Assembly: GCA_935421135.1 (NCBI GenBank)
Contig: OW285197.1
Location: forward strand, 9,526,723-9,590,722
Source of the DNA: Bugulina stolonifera
Taxonomy: Eukaryota > Bryozoa > Gymnolaemata > Cheilostomatida > Bugulidae
DNA: 64,000 nucleotides
Direction: 5' to 3'
The notes below the pieces were generated by a model. That model was not told where the DNA came from. It saw only the letters and a program-made list of their open reading frames with translations, and did not search any database. Made by a program: the position numbers and the translations under genes. This document shows positions 21,701 through 40,600 of the stretch, piece by piece; the first letter of the stretch is position 1, and every line of letters starts with the position of its first letter.

Positions 21701-24019
21701 ATTCCTCATTCCTACCCTATTAATCATGATTAGAGAAAATGTGCTTTAGTCTAATAGTAGTAAATTATATACTATGTACAGCAACAAATATAGCAACAAC
21801 ATTGTCTAGATATTCTGCATCTTCAATTGCTGATCAACAAAAACCACATTTCCTGGTATCTCTACTAGTTTGTAGGTATTTCACTAAGTAACTCAGCGTG
21901 TATACAATGTACTTCTCAGACATAATATTACAGTAAATAATGATTGTCATGTGGTAAGATTTGGGCAGACAACTCTCTACCATATCACAATAAAGGGAAC
22001 CGATCCATCTTATTTCAGCTTCAACAGCTTGGTTGAAGGGGTTTCAGACTTGCAATATGTTATAAAATTTATTGCGTGACTGTGGTGTGGCCTTGTGGTA
22101 ACATCATTACCAGACCATAAAAGCTGTTGAATGTACATGTAGGTCAAATTATTCAGCTGAACTGATCAACAATCATAACTAATTAAGAAAAGTCAAATAC
22201 TTTCGTGTGAAATTCTAATCTGAAAATTGAATTGACTGCCTAGTGTGAGTGCAACACTACCACAATAGACTGTGATCTTCAAAGTGTGGCTAAATAATCT
22301 ATTTGAATAGCTATTAAAGTAAGCCTACTTAATTTCTGGCATTAAAATTATAATTAGGAGATTAACCAATTTATCCTAAAATACTGTCTGAGCATGACAG
22401 ATAAAAGCCAGGGGTCTGAGATAGAGGGATGAATGGGTAGGCTGTCCTAGAAGTCCAGCCCTCTATGTGTACATGTTGTATTAGAGAAAAGAAAGGAAAA
22501 TAAGCTATCCCTGAAATATACATGTACAATCACTTTGCAAACAATCCTTAGTAAATGCCTGTGACATGTTCAGTCACCAAACAGACTAGAGGAAGTTGAC
22601 TGTCACTGTCTGAATGACAGAAAGAAATACAATAAACAGCAACTATGCCTTATGCGACCTATTAATGCAGATTAGTGTTGCACAGCCTCTCAAAGGCAAG
22701 GGTTTCTGCATTAGGATGAATTCATAACGAGGAACCAAAATAAATACTATCGTTACACAATGATTGTAATTTATCATGTCTTAAGGTGAGAAGAATCATG
22801 TGTAAGTTCATATGATATCAAGTAAGAAGATAAAATCTCCCTAAGCCAGAAGAAATGTTCATACGTTGGTGAGGTGCCCCATGTTTATCACCATGATCAG
22901 ATATTATGTACTTTTCCCCAAATATTTCCAGCTAATTCTACAGCATTAACAATTGTATATTTACCTGGAACCATCCAACTAGAAGGAATGTACTCAGGAG
23001 CCATCTTCTACATTCTACAAAGTAAGCAGCAAGAGTATATGGTCATAGCTTAAATTCGAGCAGCCTTAGTTCCTTGTTTATGGTTGAGTCTGAGCTAAGG
23101 GTGATCAACCAACAAAACACAGACAGCTTTGGTTTTGGTAAAAACAAAGGCTATCTCAACTTTCTCCATAGAGAGAAGATAACCTTTTCCACAGACCCAT
23201 TTCAGCTGCATAACTAAAGCCTGTAATCCACTCTGGCTATGATAACTAATGATGACAACATACTGCTAGTTATCCTTGGCCTCCACCAAAGATATTGCAG
23301 CCTCCTGCCTGCATCTACCCTAATCACTAGCATTTAAAACTAAATATCGCATCTTATATTATACAGGTACAGGTAGGTTCCTAGTGCTGCTTGTTATGTT
23401 GTTATGTTATGTCTTATGCAGAATTGTGGGTGTTATCATAAAATATTGTAATTATTTTAACTGCTCAAGCAACACAATACAATATATAAAGGAACAGCTC
23501 TGTTTGGACAACCAGTTTTGGCTGGTATTTTGTGTGTAATTCTTCCTACTAACACACTATCAAATTCTAGGTTGCAATGAAATTGGTCAACATGTTTACC
23601 AGTAAAACAGTTCCAGTAGCCCCTTTAGTTTGGCAATGAACTAAAAATCAGCTTCCTGAATTAATTTGTTGAATTACTGCAACATCAAAGTGAAATCAAT
23701 GAATCTCAAACTCTTGTTCTGTGGGCAAGATTAGACTAGGCCTACTTTACTGTATCGTACTACTTTGGGTATAGATTGAATTGCAATCCAAAGTTATAAT
23801 ACTAGATAAGATAAGTCATTTGTACCTTGACGCTTTTGAAATCTCAAGGTATTTGAAAAGCTCTTGCACAGCTGATATAGTTGAGGCTACTTTAGTTGTA
23901 TGTACAAGATGTTCATTACTTACATCTAGTCAGTGTACAAAATGTACAAATGAAACATTGTCAAACACCCTAATCTCACAATACATTGATGTCTACATAC
24001 CTGATTGTAGGAAGATCAT
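15794..24019 (-). CDS. CAP/SCP-domain protein with EGF-like domain and probable GPI anchor
   Basis: The coding exons are 24019-24001, 23014-22965, 20284-20179, 19219-19134, 18751-18524, 18207-18110, 17668-17586, 16950-16849, 16496-16377 and 15912-15794. All phases agree and give 336 residues. A hydrophobic leader (RRWLLSTFLLVGWF) is followed by a CAP domain to about residue 205. It carries ILDKHNELR, WADNCEFEH, WYDEI, the CAP signatures GHYTQMVW and VCNYGPSGN, then a Cys-rich hinge. An EGF-like domain (CENGGTLNLETCECTC, about 224-254) and a second Cys-rich segment follow. The C-terminus (SSAASLLTDIVFITLSLGVV then stop) looks like a GPI-attachment signal. Of the usual CAP His/Glu tetrad, the first Glu is Gln (VGQNL), as in antigen-5-like members. 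The first exon is the least certain. Likely a surface-anchored extracellular protein; its ligand is unknown. Confidence 0.82.
16731..16798. repeat. 68-bp perfect palindrome without spacer
   Basis: The two 34-base arms are exact reverse complements and meet at AGAATTCT (centre 16764/16765). There is no loop. It lies in an intron of the CAP gene, just downstream of the EGF exon. Confidence 0.97.
16973..17520. repeat. Degenerate tandem repeat, unit about 17-20 bp
   Basis: The words tgacctatatacaacatg and tgacctatatacattatg recur with variation for about 550 bp in an intron of the CAP gene. Long open frames here on both strands (repeated YIGHMLYIGH or similar) come from the repeat and are not genes. 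Confidence 0.85.
20285..22964. other. Large intron of the CAP gene
   Basis: The 2.7-kb intron separates the signal-peptide exon from the mature protein. I see only A+T-rich sequence, with scattered ACATGTA and GTAGGCCTAC palindromes. No gene or mobile element is supported. Confidence 0.55.
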
Positions 24020-24872
24020 CCTTCACTACTGACAGAGAGCTCAGTGTTGATGTGCAGAGATCAGTGCAGTTTTTGTATGGCTTTGAGTAGACTAGTATAC
24101 AGCTGAGTGTGCAGATAGTGAATGACTGATAATTAATGTGACTATTTCAACCACAAATAATAATAATAGATACATTCCAAGTGCATTATACCAGATTCAC
24201 TCAGTCAATGAAGCATACTATAATTGTTTAATGTAAATACAATACATTGGGGTAGAGCAGTGAGAAATACAATGTGTCTTGGCACAATGCCATGATTATT
24301 GGCTAGTGAACTATTTACTGTTTTACAATCATAATGTACTGCATAGCTGCAAAATTCAGGTTAGAACAAAGCATGTATAATTGTATAATCTAGCCATGAA
24401 TTATCAAGTAGTCTACTAAGGTAGTACATACACATGAGGCAGTAACAATTGTACATCAGGTAAATGCAGGAGTTTGAACAGAAATAAAACATTGAATATT
24501 ACATTATTCCAAAGCGCTGAACTTTCCACCACCCTAGCATGAAATTATGGCTACAGTGTACTTTGATGCAGCATTGATTGGAATGTAAAGTTGCCCCCTC
24601 CTAAAACTGGGAGAGGACAAATTCACATTATAATCAAGAGCAATATCACTTTCAATTTGAGACAAAATTTCCATACAATATGGAGGATTACGCAATGGGA
24701 TTGCATACTATAAAGATTGGATGATGGTGTTGTGGGAATTTTATTGGTAGCCTCATATAGAGTGAGTTTCATAGATATGTTACAGAAACTCAAATTTTGT
24801 CATTTAGCACAACAGTAAAAAAAAATGTGATAACAGTTATCTAGCACCATCTTAACACATAGTCTACTAGAC
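24020..24872. other. Intergenic spacer between NDOR1 and the CAP gene
   Basis: About 850 bp should contain the NDOR1 3' end and the CAP promoter. The reverse complement of 24740-24745 is AATAAA, about 130 bases past the NDOR1 stop, a reasonable polyadenylation signal. Nothing else is recognised. Confidence 0.5.
24740..24745 (-). terminator. Candidate polyadenylation signal of NDOR1
   Basis: AATAAA on the minus strand lies about 130 bases downstream of the NDOR1 stop codon. Position and word fit; nothing else tests it. Confidence 0.4.
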
Positions 24873-31215
<6,343 letters not shown>

Positions 31216-33353
31216 ACGTGTACGCTAAATATAACATAATACATTATCAGTTTCTACTGCAAAGTTCCAGAGGCTCAAAAAATGGGCACGTAACAAGAAA
31301 AACCTAAATAGGCAGACTCATGATAGCAGTGTAAAGGGTTTTGTTCTGTTCGGTGAGCTACCAAATCGCTGTAATGATATTTGTATATTGGGACAAATTT
31401 CAATGTATCTTTGGCTAGAGTTCATTCAACCTCATCGACTTCATTAACAAGACTTGGCAATGATTTTATTAAATTTTAAATTTATCAACTGAAAATTGAT
31501 ATTAACCGACAAGCCTAGAAGCTCAGTGGTTACCAAATTATATTAAAATAAATCTTTAAACTTATTTAAGACGTTGAGTATTAAATAATAATAATTCTAA
31601 TAAAAATTAAATACGCTCTGCTATGCTTAAAATGGTAGTATTAATTAATATAAGCCTAAATGCATGCATGATTGATAGCCTATAGTTATTTGATTATAAA
31701 ACTATTTCATATTGGGCTTCATTGTAATTCTCAAATTGAAAATCATTTGCTCGCTTGGCAAAAATATATCCAACGTAAGTGGGCTTATTTAATTTCAATA
31801 ATATAATAAAAATTGTAATATTTATATTACATTATTCAATAAGTATAATAATATTATAATAATAATTATTAATATAATTATTAAATCTTAGTAGAAGTTA
31901 CTCAAGCTTGCAAACAGAAGACAGGAATATCCAGTCAAGTAAAAATAAAAAATCTAATTACTAATAGCATGATTATTTTTGGAAACCAAATGGACAAATC
32001 CTCATGACTCTAATCGGAGTCATTGAGCATTTATTCAGACTCACCTGGAAAATGGAAATATAAAAGTAAGAGTATGACTTCTGACTAATTAAAAATTGAA
32101 AATAAAGATTGTTAAGATGTAGCGATGACAGTTAGACATGACGGTCAGATGTAGGAGCCTCCTTAATTTGACCAATTCTACTTATCTAACCAATTGAAAT
32201 ACGTTTAATATCATAGGTACAGGTCACGGTTCCAGTTCAACAATTTATTGTACAAATGGGAGAAGACAACACCCAAAGCAGCATCATCGCAATTGTTACA
32301 AGGTCATGTGAGCACAACTCCATGAATTAAGCTGTGGCAATCAAACCTCATTATTAGGGTCAAAGGAAAGCTGGAAAGGCCAACTAGTCTGGTGTAGCGT
32401 AGGAGTGAATTAAGAATGACAAAGCCTTTATCCTACTTTGAAACTGAACCTTAGCCTGCAAACCTGCAAACCTCCTCTGATGAATGGGGCATTGGCGTTG
32501 AGGGGTGTTCAATAACACAAAATCATACCGTATGAGTTCAAAATGGGAGAAGACCTGACAGGGAAAATCACAGAACTACTCCATAATACCTACTAATAAT
32601 ACCTACTTACTATATGTTATTGTAGGCCCTACATGTAACAGTCATGGCAATATAACAGTAACACAATTTATGCATAGTATTTTAATAAGAATATTATTCT
32701 TCTGTATTTAGACATCCTCAAGCCTTCATTTAATAAATTGTACTATGTACATGTACATGATGTACATGTACATGTACATGATTTACATGTACATGTAAAC
32801 TATGTACATACAGGTAGTTCAAAGCTATCAATATTATTAGCAGCTAGCGTACATGTAAATACATGTAACTGTGATACCCATTTTTTTCCTCAAGAGCTAC
32901 AGTACATTAGACAAATTTTAACTTGAACTGATAATACATGTATTTTTGCCACAATCATGTCATTAAATTTGTAGTCTCCAGTGTTTACAAAGCGATGTAC
33001 TGAAGTACGACAATGCAACCAAATACAACAGCTAGTACTTTAAAAAAAATTATAGACAGTGAAAACTTTGGTATTGATAATTTTAATAGTGACAATAATA
33101 ATAATTATGATAAATTATAATCATAGTACTAGTTTGCCCCATGGTATTACAAAGATATTTACAAACAAAAAGAAATTACATAATATAACAATATATTATA
33201 TAACAACAGTGATAATCAAGTGTGGTTGCGGAGGAAGAGAGAGAGGATAACTCCAATAAATAGTTATATACACCAAAGAGACAGTAACTCCTAAATAGTA
33301 TACTCGCAGTATAATATGCACTAGTTTGTTATTAACATTAAATTATTCAAATA
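31216..33353. other. Intergenic region upstream of NDOR1
   Basis: This 2.1-kb stretch is very A+T-rich and has no supported coding exon. It includes an ACATGTAC palindrome run at about 32745-32815 and low-complexity ATAATTATTA stretches at about 31790-31890. The NDOR1 promoter should lie near its left end. Confidence 0.55.
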
Positions 33354-34760
33354 TTAATCTTCATTCCACATGAATAGTTGGAATGTCAGCTGGTTTGATT
33401 GACTATGCTTCAGCCTCGATACTTTCTCCCTCTGCACATACCGGCAGATGCATATAGCAGATAGACTTGTAGTACCCAGAATCAGTAGTAGCACAGTGAT
33501 AACTACCAATATGTTGGTAGCAGACAGACCTGAAATGATAAACTATAGTATTGCTAGTGAATCAATGAATGCTATGTGCAAGTAACTAATATACTGTAAG
33601 ACAAATAGATAATCAGGCAGGAAACAAATGAAAAGTAACATTGAATGAATGAACGTACTAGATTAGTATGTTCATGTATTATTATTTCAAATGCGCCCCT
33701 TGCTTTGTAGGCAAAGACCTCAAATCAATGTACTTGCAAGCATTATATTGAAATAAAAAAGAGAATACTTGTGCAGTTTGATAATTTGCTTACTGCCATT
33801 TTTATAACCAATCCAGCAGTTGACCATTTTCTTTAAACCCAGAATAAGTTCAATTAGTCTTTTACATTATCATTAATTTTAACTTTGTCAAGATGCAGGC
33901 ATGACGAGTAGAACAGTGTGAAGCTCCAAGTTGATCATCAATGATTATAATGACATCCTAATTTGGTATTTTTATAAAAAAATGTATTATTTATTAGCAT
34001 AAAAATATTTACCATTTTTTCATCAATGGTTGGAATCCTAATTATTAACATCATTTTAAAATTGCATGTTGCAACATTAAAATAATAAAACTGTACATGC
34101 ACATGCGCATGCGCATGCACATGTACATGTAGATAGCTGCACACAGTTTGAATTCTAACTTTTATCAATGTACACAGTATGTACATACAACCGCAGCCTA
34201 TTAAAAATATCTTGACCTAGTTCATTAATCACCTAACTCTAACGCTGGATTGAACCCGAAAGGCTAACCATACTAGCTGCAGATCAGCATTTTTCACACT
34301 TTAATTGAGAGTTTTGCCACCACCTTGATATATACACTGCAGCACGTATTTCTATGAGTACATTATGCAAAGAATAATAATACTATTATCAATTATTTGT
34401 TTTAATAAATAAATTCCTTACCTAAAAAATTTTAATGTCCCTATCTATTCTTTTGTAATATTGCAAAAGAGACGAAGTTTCTTCCTGAAATAACTTTTTT
34501 ATATTGAAACAGTTAAAATTTAAAGATCTATACTTTGTGTGTGATATACAGCACTTTATTTCTAAAAAAGATTTGATAATAATACAGGACTCTACATCTA
34601 TGTTTCCTATACAGCACCAGCTTTCAACATTTCAACAATTCAGATGAGAAAGGCTTGGAAAACAAGGAATCTCACCGTGCACTCGAAAGCTACAGAAAGA
34701 TTGATATATTCCAAACGCTACAAGGAGCATCTTTTGATCTGATCTCAGTTCTTTGTTCAT
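33354..34760 (-). CDS. Small single-pass membrane protein (tentative two-exon model)
   Basis: Exon 1 (34760-34676) starts MNKELRSDQKMLLVAFGIYQ, a plausible short leader, and ends in phase 1 at CACG|GTGAGA. The last exon (33529-33354) starts in phase 1 after TTTCAG. It encodes TNILVVITVLLLILGTTSLS, a strong membrane helix, then a basic tail of about 30 residues and a TAA stop. Joined, they give 87 residues. The last exon is well supported. The link to exon 1 is weaker, since the 1.1-kb intron may hide ectodomain exons and other phase-1 exons could serve. No family recognised; a short type-I membrane protein is likely. Confidence 0.45.
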
Positions 34761-34825
34761 GTAAACAATTACACTTCTCAATAAAGGTGCATTAATTTGT
34801 GCTTCTGCTTTCTTGGCTGGATTGA

Positions 34826-36588
34826 CTAAATAGTAATTCTAATACGAGAGGGATCTTTTTGAGAGCTATTTAATAACTTGACTTCTCCAAGCAGGTTTCC
34901 ATCACCGGTGACTAAGTTGTCTTCTTCAATCGTCCTAATGTTTCCATTCTGTCTCTGAGAAACAATGGTGGTCTTCACGCTGAGTGGCCGATGGACAAAA
35001 ACGACTAAACTTTTTTTTATGTCCAACACTTCTGCTTCAAAACTGGATCCATCATAAGTTTAGCATTATACAGTAATATAAGCAGAAACTCTTTTGATTC
35101 AAAATCCAAAATAGTAATATAGTAATATAGTAATATAGTAATATAGTAATATAGTAATATAGTAATATAGTAATATAGTAATATAGTAATATAGTAATAT
35201 AGTAATATAGTAATATAGTAATATAATGTTCTAATCGACAACTTTGAAACTAGGTCAAATGTGAACACCTTTCATGGCTTTAAACTGTTTGTAGAGCTTT
35301 TGAAATTCTGACAGCTGATTGGTGGATTGTCGTACTAAGCTAGACGGCTGACTATGAATTTTCAATCTATGTACTAACGGCGTTGGATATAAAGAAAGGT
35401 AGTTTAAGAGCATGCACACATTTCTTATTGCGCAGGTAACCAGCGTATAGCCTTTTCTATACACCACACAAGTTCTTCTCTAGCTTAATTCTTAAAAATA
35501 GTTTCATCTGTCGATAAGTGCACACTATTCTATTTGAACGATTTCGGATATTGTATACGTAGTCTTCATAGTTGCGATCAGTCCTCAGTCTTTTATTTGG
35601 ATTCGAACAATCTAGCATATGGAAGTTGATGTTCCAACCTCTTTTTGATCCATCATGAGGTGGGGTTATGGTTGCGACTTCATTTCCCAAAGGGCCATAA
35701 CCAAGTATCATGTTATTTTGAGTTGCAAGTGCCCCTCTAACCATTGCATGGTAATTTCCGTGAATGTCATTCAGCCTGTAGCAACCACTATCTGCGAAGT
35801 AGTATATCATTAATGAAACAGTATTACTTTTATTCTCATCAGTTAATATAATTGACTGAAGCGACTTATTGCTTTGGTGCATGTATGGTCTCAAGGTCAT
35901 CATCTCCAAGTCAGCCAGTGCATTTAATACTGTCTTCGGTTCAGCTTCCTGATCCGGAGGGATAGGTTGCGTCTCGCCACACCACAGTATTGATTCAAGT
36001 TGATAATCGGATGGAGACGAACACATTATGAAGTCTCTCTGTACATGTATTTCTAGCGCATGACTGATTCCTGTGGCGATCACTGCTGCCTTTAACCGAA
36101 CTGGCATTGTGCTAGTCATGTTCCAGGAGACCAGCCCCACTTCAACCGTGATGCTGGCACACATATTTGAACCATCGACACTATTGATATTGTAGATATA
36201 ATAGTTGCCATTTTCTTCGTACTTGCAATAATCTTTCATCACCAGCTTTTGAACCCAATTTTCGTCTTCTTTTGCAAATTTTAAGTAGATAGCTTCACGT
36301 TTTACTCATGCAAGTAGTTTACCTTGCTCAATGTAAATGTGTATTTCTCTGCTATGAAATCCATCACCTTTGATAACGAAGCGAACATTACCATGTTTGT
36401 CATCTCGTATTATGAGAGATCATTAGAGTTGGGCTCTGTACAACAGAATGTCTGGAGTTTGTAGTTACTATTTCAGATATTTTACTTGGGGCGACACTAT
36501 CCAAGTTATCCACTCTCTTCATCTTTACCACAGTTGCCTTTCTTAGGTATTCCAGCCCAAGATACTCCATTTTGTTATCAGTTGCCAT
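34826..36588 (-). pseudogene. Decayed intronless reading frame of unknown family
   Basis: Consecutive minus-strand frames look like one intronless protein that has broken. The first is an ATG start at 36588 (MATDNKMEYLGLEYL). A frameshift follows near 36410, then an in-frame TGA at 36308-36306. A 261-residue frame (36242-35457), with MMKDYCKYEEN and CSNPNKRLRTDRNYED, shifts at about 35460 into VYRKGYTLVTC. After a microsatellite at 35111-35224, a final segment (SSFEAEVLDIKKSLVV to RIRITI) ends at TAG 34828-34826. The original length would be near 550 residues. Lack of introns in an intron-rich region suggests a retrocopy, a captured gene or a transposon remnant. I do not recognise the protein. 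Confidence 0.5.
35111..35224. repeat. Microsatellite, 8-bp unit AGTAATAT
   Basis: About 14 near-perfect copies of agtaatat interrupt the decayed frame. Open frames through it (repeated ITILLYYY) are repeat artefacts. Confidence 0.97.
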
Positions 36589-36648
36589 ATTTTTTGTGGT
36601 TATTTGAAAACTTTTTTAGTAAAACCAACAACTTAACTTACTTGCCGG

Positions 36649-36728
36649 CATGTATATACATGTATATACATGTATATACATGTATATACATGTATATACA
36701 TGTATAATATACATGTATATACATGTAT
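36649..36728. repeat. Tandem repeat, 10-bp unit CATGTATATA
   Basis: About eight copies of catgtatata with one slip near 36705. The unit is close to a palindrome, so it can form cruciforms. Confidence 0.95.
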
Positions 36729-37470
36729 CTGTCTTCACTTACCTTCTATTATTATCCAGTTATATTCAGTCCTGTCAGCAGATCAGTATCTTTTTACGGG
36801 GCATCTTTAACGACTAGCCAATCATGTTCTACCCTGCAACATATTCATGTATACATTTCTAAGTAGCATGAAATATATTGTTTAATGCAGTTGATTTTTA
36901 GTGGCGGTTGAGAATATTGCTATTCTATTCTACATGTACAGCACACATTATCAAGCGTTACTACTTGGAGGGATTCCTTACTAGCTAGGGGAGAAGGATT
37001 GCGATGCAAGGCAAAAACAGAGATACCTAGCATCAATTTATTGAAAAAGGTATTTCTAGATTGTCGCTTTCTAACTCTTGCAATTTATACTAAAGTAAAA
37101 TGTTGGCTGTGGAGAATGCTGATGACACACACGCACGCACCACAAAGCGTTGAATCATCACTTTTTTCATCAAAAAACTGCTCTCTTTTGTCTTTAGCCA
37201 ATACTTTCTAGTTTTACACCTACATGTACATGTACATGTAGTTGACAATAACAATCACCGGTACAATACAATGTATACACGTATAGTTTTATAATGACAT
37301 AAAATTTATAAAATCTTTACGAAAGACAATCAAAAACAAATTAGTTTAGGTTCTTAGGCCTATAGCATTGTTAGCGCAGCTTATAAACTAAAAATATTCT
37401 TTTTCGAAAATGCATAAACTGAAGTGACTGCAGCTTGTAGTTCTAGACTTGGCTTTACCTTTAGGAATCT

Positions 37471-37677
37471 AGGTCTACTTCTAGGAACCTAGGTCTACTT
37501 CTAGGAACCTAGGTCTACTTCTAGGAACCTAGGTCTACTTCTAGGAACCTAGGTCTACTTCTAGGAACCTAGGTCTACTTCTAGGAACCTAGGTCTACTT
37601 CTAGGAACCTAGGTCTACTTCTAGGAACCTAGGTCTACTTCTAGGAACCTAGGTCTACTTCTAGGAACCTAGGTCTA
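37471..37677. repeat. 20-bp minisatellite, AGGTCTACTTCTAGGAACCT
   Basis: About 10 exact copies of the 20-bp unit follow a diverged first copy. Each contains TCTACTTCTAG|G, which looks like a 3' splice site. The array ends 17 bases before the ATG of the first supported exon of the plus-strand receptor gene. Confidence 0.97.
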
Positions 37678-37693
37678 AGAGCCAGTAATCGGA

Positions 37694-40600
37694 ATGGTAA
37701 AGGACTCCATCAATGGCACAGACTATCCACAAAACAATAGTTCTACTAGATCCAATGATATGACAGGTATTAAAACTGCTTAAATTAATTCTTTCTCTCC
37801 TAGCTACATGTATATACTAGTTGCTAGTGTTCTGACACTTGGCCTTGCCTACAAAAAGGTCACTATCCACTCGCAGTCATTATACAGCACTGCTGACTAT
37901 TGCTAATTATGAATGATATTTATGTTGTGTGAAAATGAGTCATTAATTATTTTGGAGACGCGAGTCATTGATCATCTGTGAGCATGTGAGTCATTATTAT
38001 CTTTAAATGTTTGAGTCAGTATTTTAACTTTACCACACCACATGCAAGTCAATATTTGCCTGTGCCAAAAATTAGTTTTGCAGGAATATACTCAGTGTAG
38101 TGTGCACCTATACAAATTTGACAAAATAAGATAAATTAAATAAATAAATTAAATAGTATTTACATGTTAAATCATTATTTGCCTGTGCCAAAAATTAGTT
38201 TTACAGGAATATACTCAGTGTAGTGTGCACCGATACAAATTTGACAAATAAAATAAATTAAATAAATAAATTAAATAATATTTAAATGCCAAATATAATT
38301 TTTAATACTGAAACTGGAATCAAATATTTAATTTAATTAATAGAAAAAAGAACTCATTTTCTTCTCTCTTTTCTTTCTGTAGCAAAACTTACCATAGAGC
38401 AAATAATTTACATTGTTGGTGGGATAACAGCTCTAACGGTACTGTTTGCTATCTGTTTTGCCTGCTACAGATACAGAACCATCCAGAGGAATCGATCAAA
38501 AAACAAAAGGTTACCCATATATTATCTTCTAACTCAGCATAATCCATATAAGGCATCTTCGACAACTGTACTGGTTCATATAAAACTGCTTTTAATATCC
38601 AAACATAACTTAAAGGTTCAATCGTGACTAATGCTTGAACTGAAGAGGAATCCCCTTGTTAACAATAAATATTATTACCAGGCACGCCTGACTTAGCGTT
38701 ATAGCCAGCGTCATACTGTGGCATTACAGGATACCTGTCCAGTCTCTCATGGACAGCCACACATATACATATAACCAACTCTACATGCCCCAGTTGTTAT
38801 GCATGACTTTATTATATACTTATTCGTATCGATATCTGCCTGGCTAATGTTTTTTACTATTCCTATTCAACCAATCATGTGACTGTACTTGACTACTGCC
38901 AATTATACCGTTATTGCAAGTACAGTCTTATTGTCTGATTACATTCTATGTCCTTTTGACCATTGTAATTGATGGCTGACGTCTTAGATGCAATTACCAT
39001 ATTATTACATGATTTATTTCTCATGATTGTAAGTAATTTTTGTGCATGGCTGACCCTTTTATGGTCGGACCTCGGGCGCTTTTTGGTCATTTTTTATGCA
39101 ATTTGCGGAGGCGAAACTTTATTGTACAGCCCGACCCCCGGTCGGCGTTTTTGGCGGAAATTCGAATCAAATAAAAGCCAGACATTTTCTATGCTAAATC
39201 AGTTGTTGATTGCGCTCTAATAAAGCAAGATGTCCTAACTCAACCTACAGAGTCTTACTCTTGCAGGTAGGCAGCTCCAGTTTTGGTCCCTTGGACCATT
39301 AGCGCCAGAGCTTGTCCTCATACTCGTATAAGTCTCTTACTACACTCTTTGATGCATATAAACCTCGGACCTTAGTCGATCCTTGACTTTTCAATGAGCC
39401 TAAGGATTGGGCCTACGTCCCTTCTTCAACATTGATACTTTCTGCACTCCTACGGAGTCTAAACTATCGAACCCATGTCGACCCCTGGGCTCTTTAGTGA
39501 GTCCAAGCATCGGCCTATGTCCTCTACAATACCTATAACAGCTTACATAACTGTTCACTCTTTATGTAATGTGTGGAAGTTCACCTTGGCAGCCCACTAC
39601 CACTACCAAGCACTTCCCACAATTGTGCTAACATTGACACCCGTGTGAAGTCCTAAGCACATTATTACATGTATTATTGAATAAAATAAATTGTTATTGC
39701 CGCAGATTGCTATTATTTTATAAAGCTAGCACGTTCAATATCTGAATACGCCTAATTTCTTAGAAGCCTGATGCCACAATAAAATAAAAAAATAACTTTT
39801 GCAGACTTATTGCTTGTACATGTATATTTCTGGCTCCCCCTTAAGTAGTTAATTCAATGAATTGGCAAAATTTTGAGCGAGCATGAAAATTCTAAGACAA
39901 GGTAATTATCATAATGTCAATAATTGTTGTCTAAATGGCTTTGCTGTTTTGTTCAAACCACATTTGGCTTTACTTTATCAAAAACTGAAGCTGATTTTAT
40001 TATTGATGAAAGCTGTACAATCATTCTTTAACCAAAAAACAATGGTGGAGCTTTATTATGCCTTTTTTATCCTCATCTTTTCTATGATATTGAATTCTGG
40101 GGGCATGCGAATAAGACAGCGCTTAAATTCATCGCGGTCTTTTAGAAGGCAAGTGTTAGAGTAATTTTAAACAATAAATCGAGAGAACATGCCACCTCTC
40201 ATTTTGAAACCCTAAAAACCATGCCAATTAAAATGCTCTTTTAATTCACCACTTTAAAACTACTCCCTAAATCCTTTCCTCCAGAATTTTCATTTTCAAT
40301 GATGATAAAAAGCCATCACAACACATGACAACAAAACCTTAAAACAAAAAAAGCCAACAACAAACGAGGTGAGAGGTCATTGTTGAACACAGAAATTGTC
40401 CTGTACAACAAGTACCTAATGGGGCTGGAGACTGGCACCGCCGCCTATCGCGTGGATGGTTTGGCTGCCCTCATGTGGAGGGTCGCTTAGGGCCGGTGGG
40501 GACCGCATGTCCCTGCCGTCCTTGCGTGGGGTGGTTCTGCAACGATGAAGAGCTTTCTAGTTGGCCAGCCTTTTCTCTAGCTTTAGGCTATCTGGTTTGT

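Larger units (their letters stand above)
36589..37693. other. Spacer between the decayed frame and the plus-strand receptor
   Basis: It contains a 10-bp-unit repeat (36649-36728) and a 20-bp minisatellite (37471-37677). No supported coding exon was found. If the plus-strand receptor has an upstream signal-peptide exon, it would be here or further left. Confidence 0.5.

Noticed and set aside
3984..24019. One long gene from the CAP leader to the Thr/Ser-rich exon
   Set aside because: Phases allow it, but a last exon with a GPI-like end (15912-15794) and a separate signal-peptide exon (13327-13267), matched by the paralogue's first exon, support two genes. Kept as a possible read-through isoform.
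35017..35268. 83-residue frame with repeated ITILLYYY
   Set aside because: It is the translation of the AGTAATAT microsatellite.
37471..37677. Regular 20-bp repeat considered as a CRISPR array
   Set aside because: There are no spacers between the units; it is a simple minisatellite in a eukaryotic genome.
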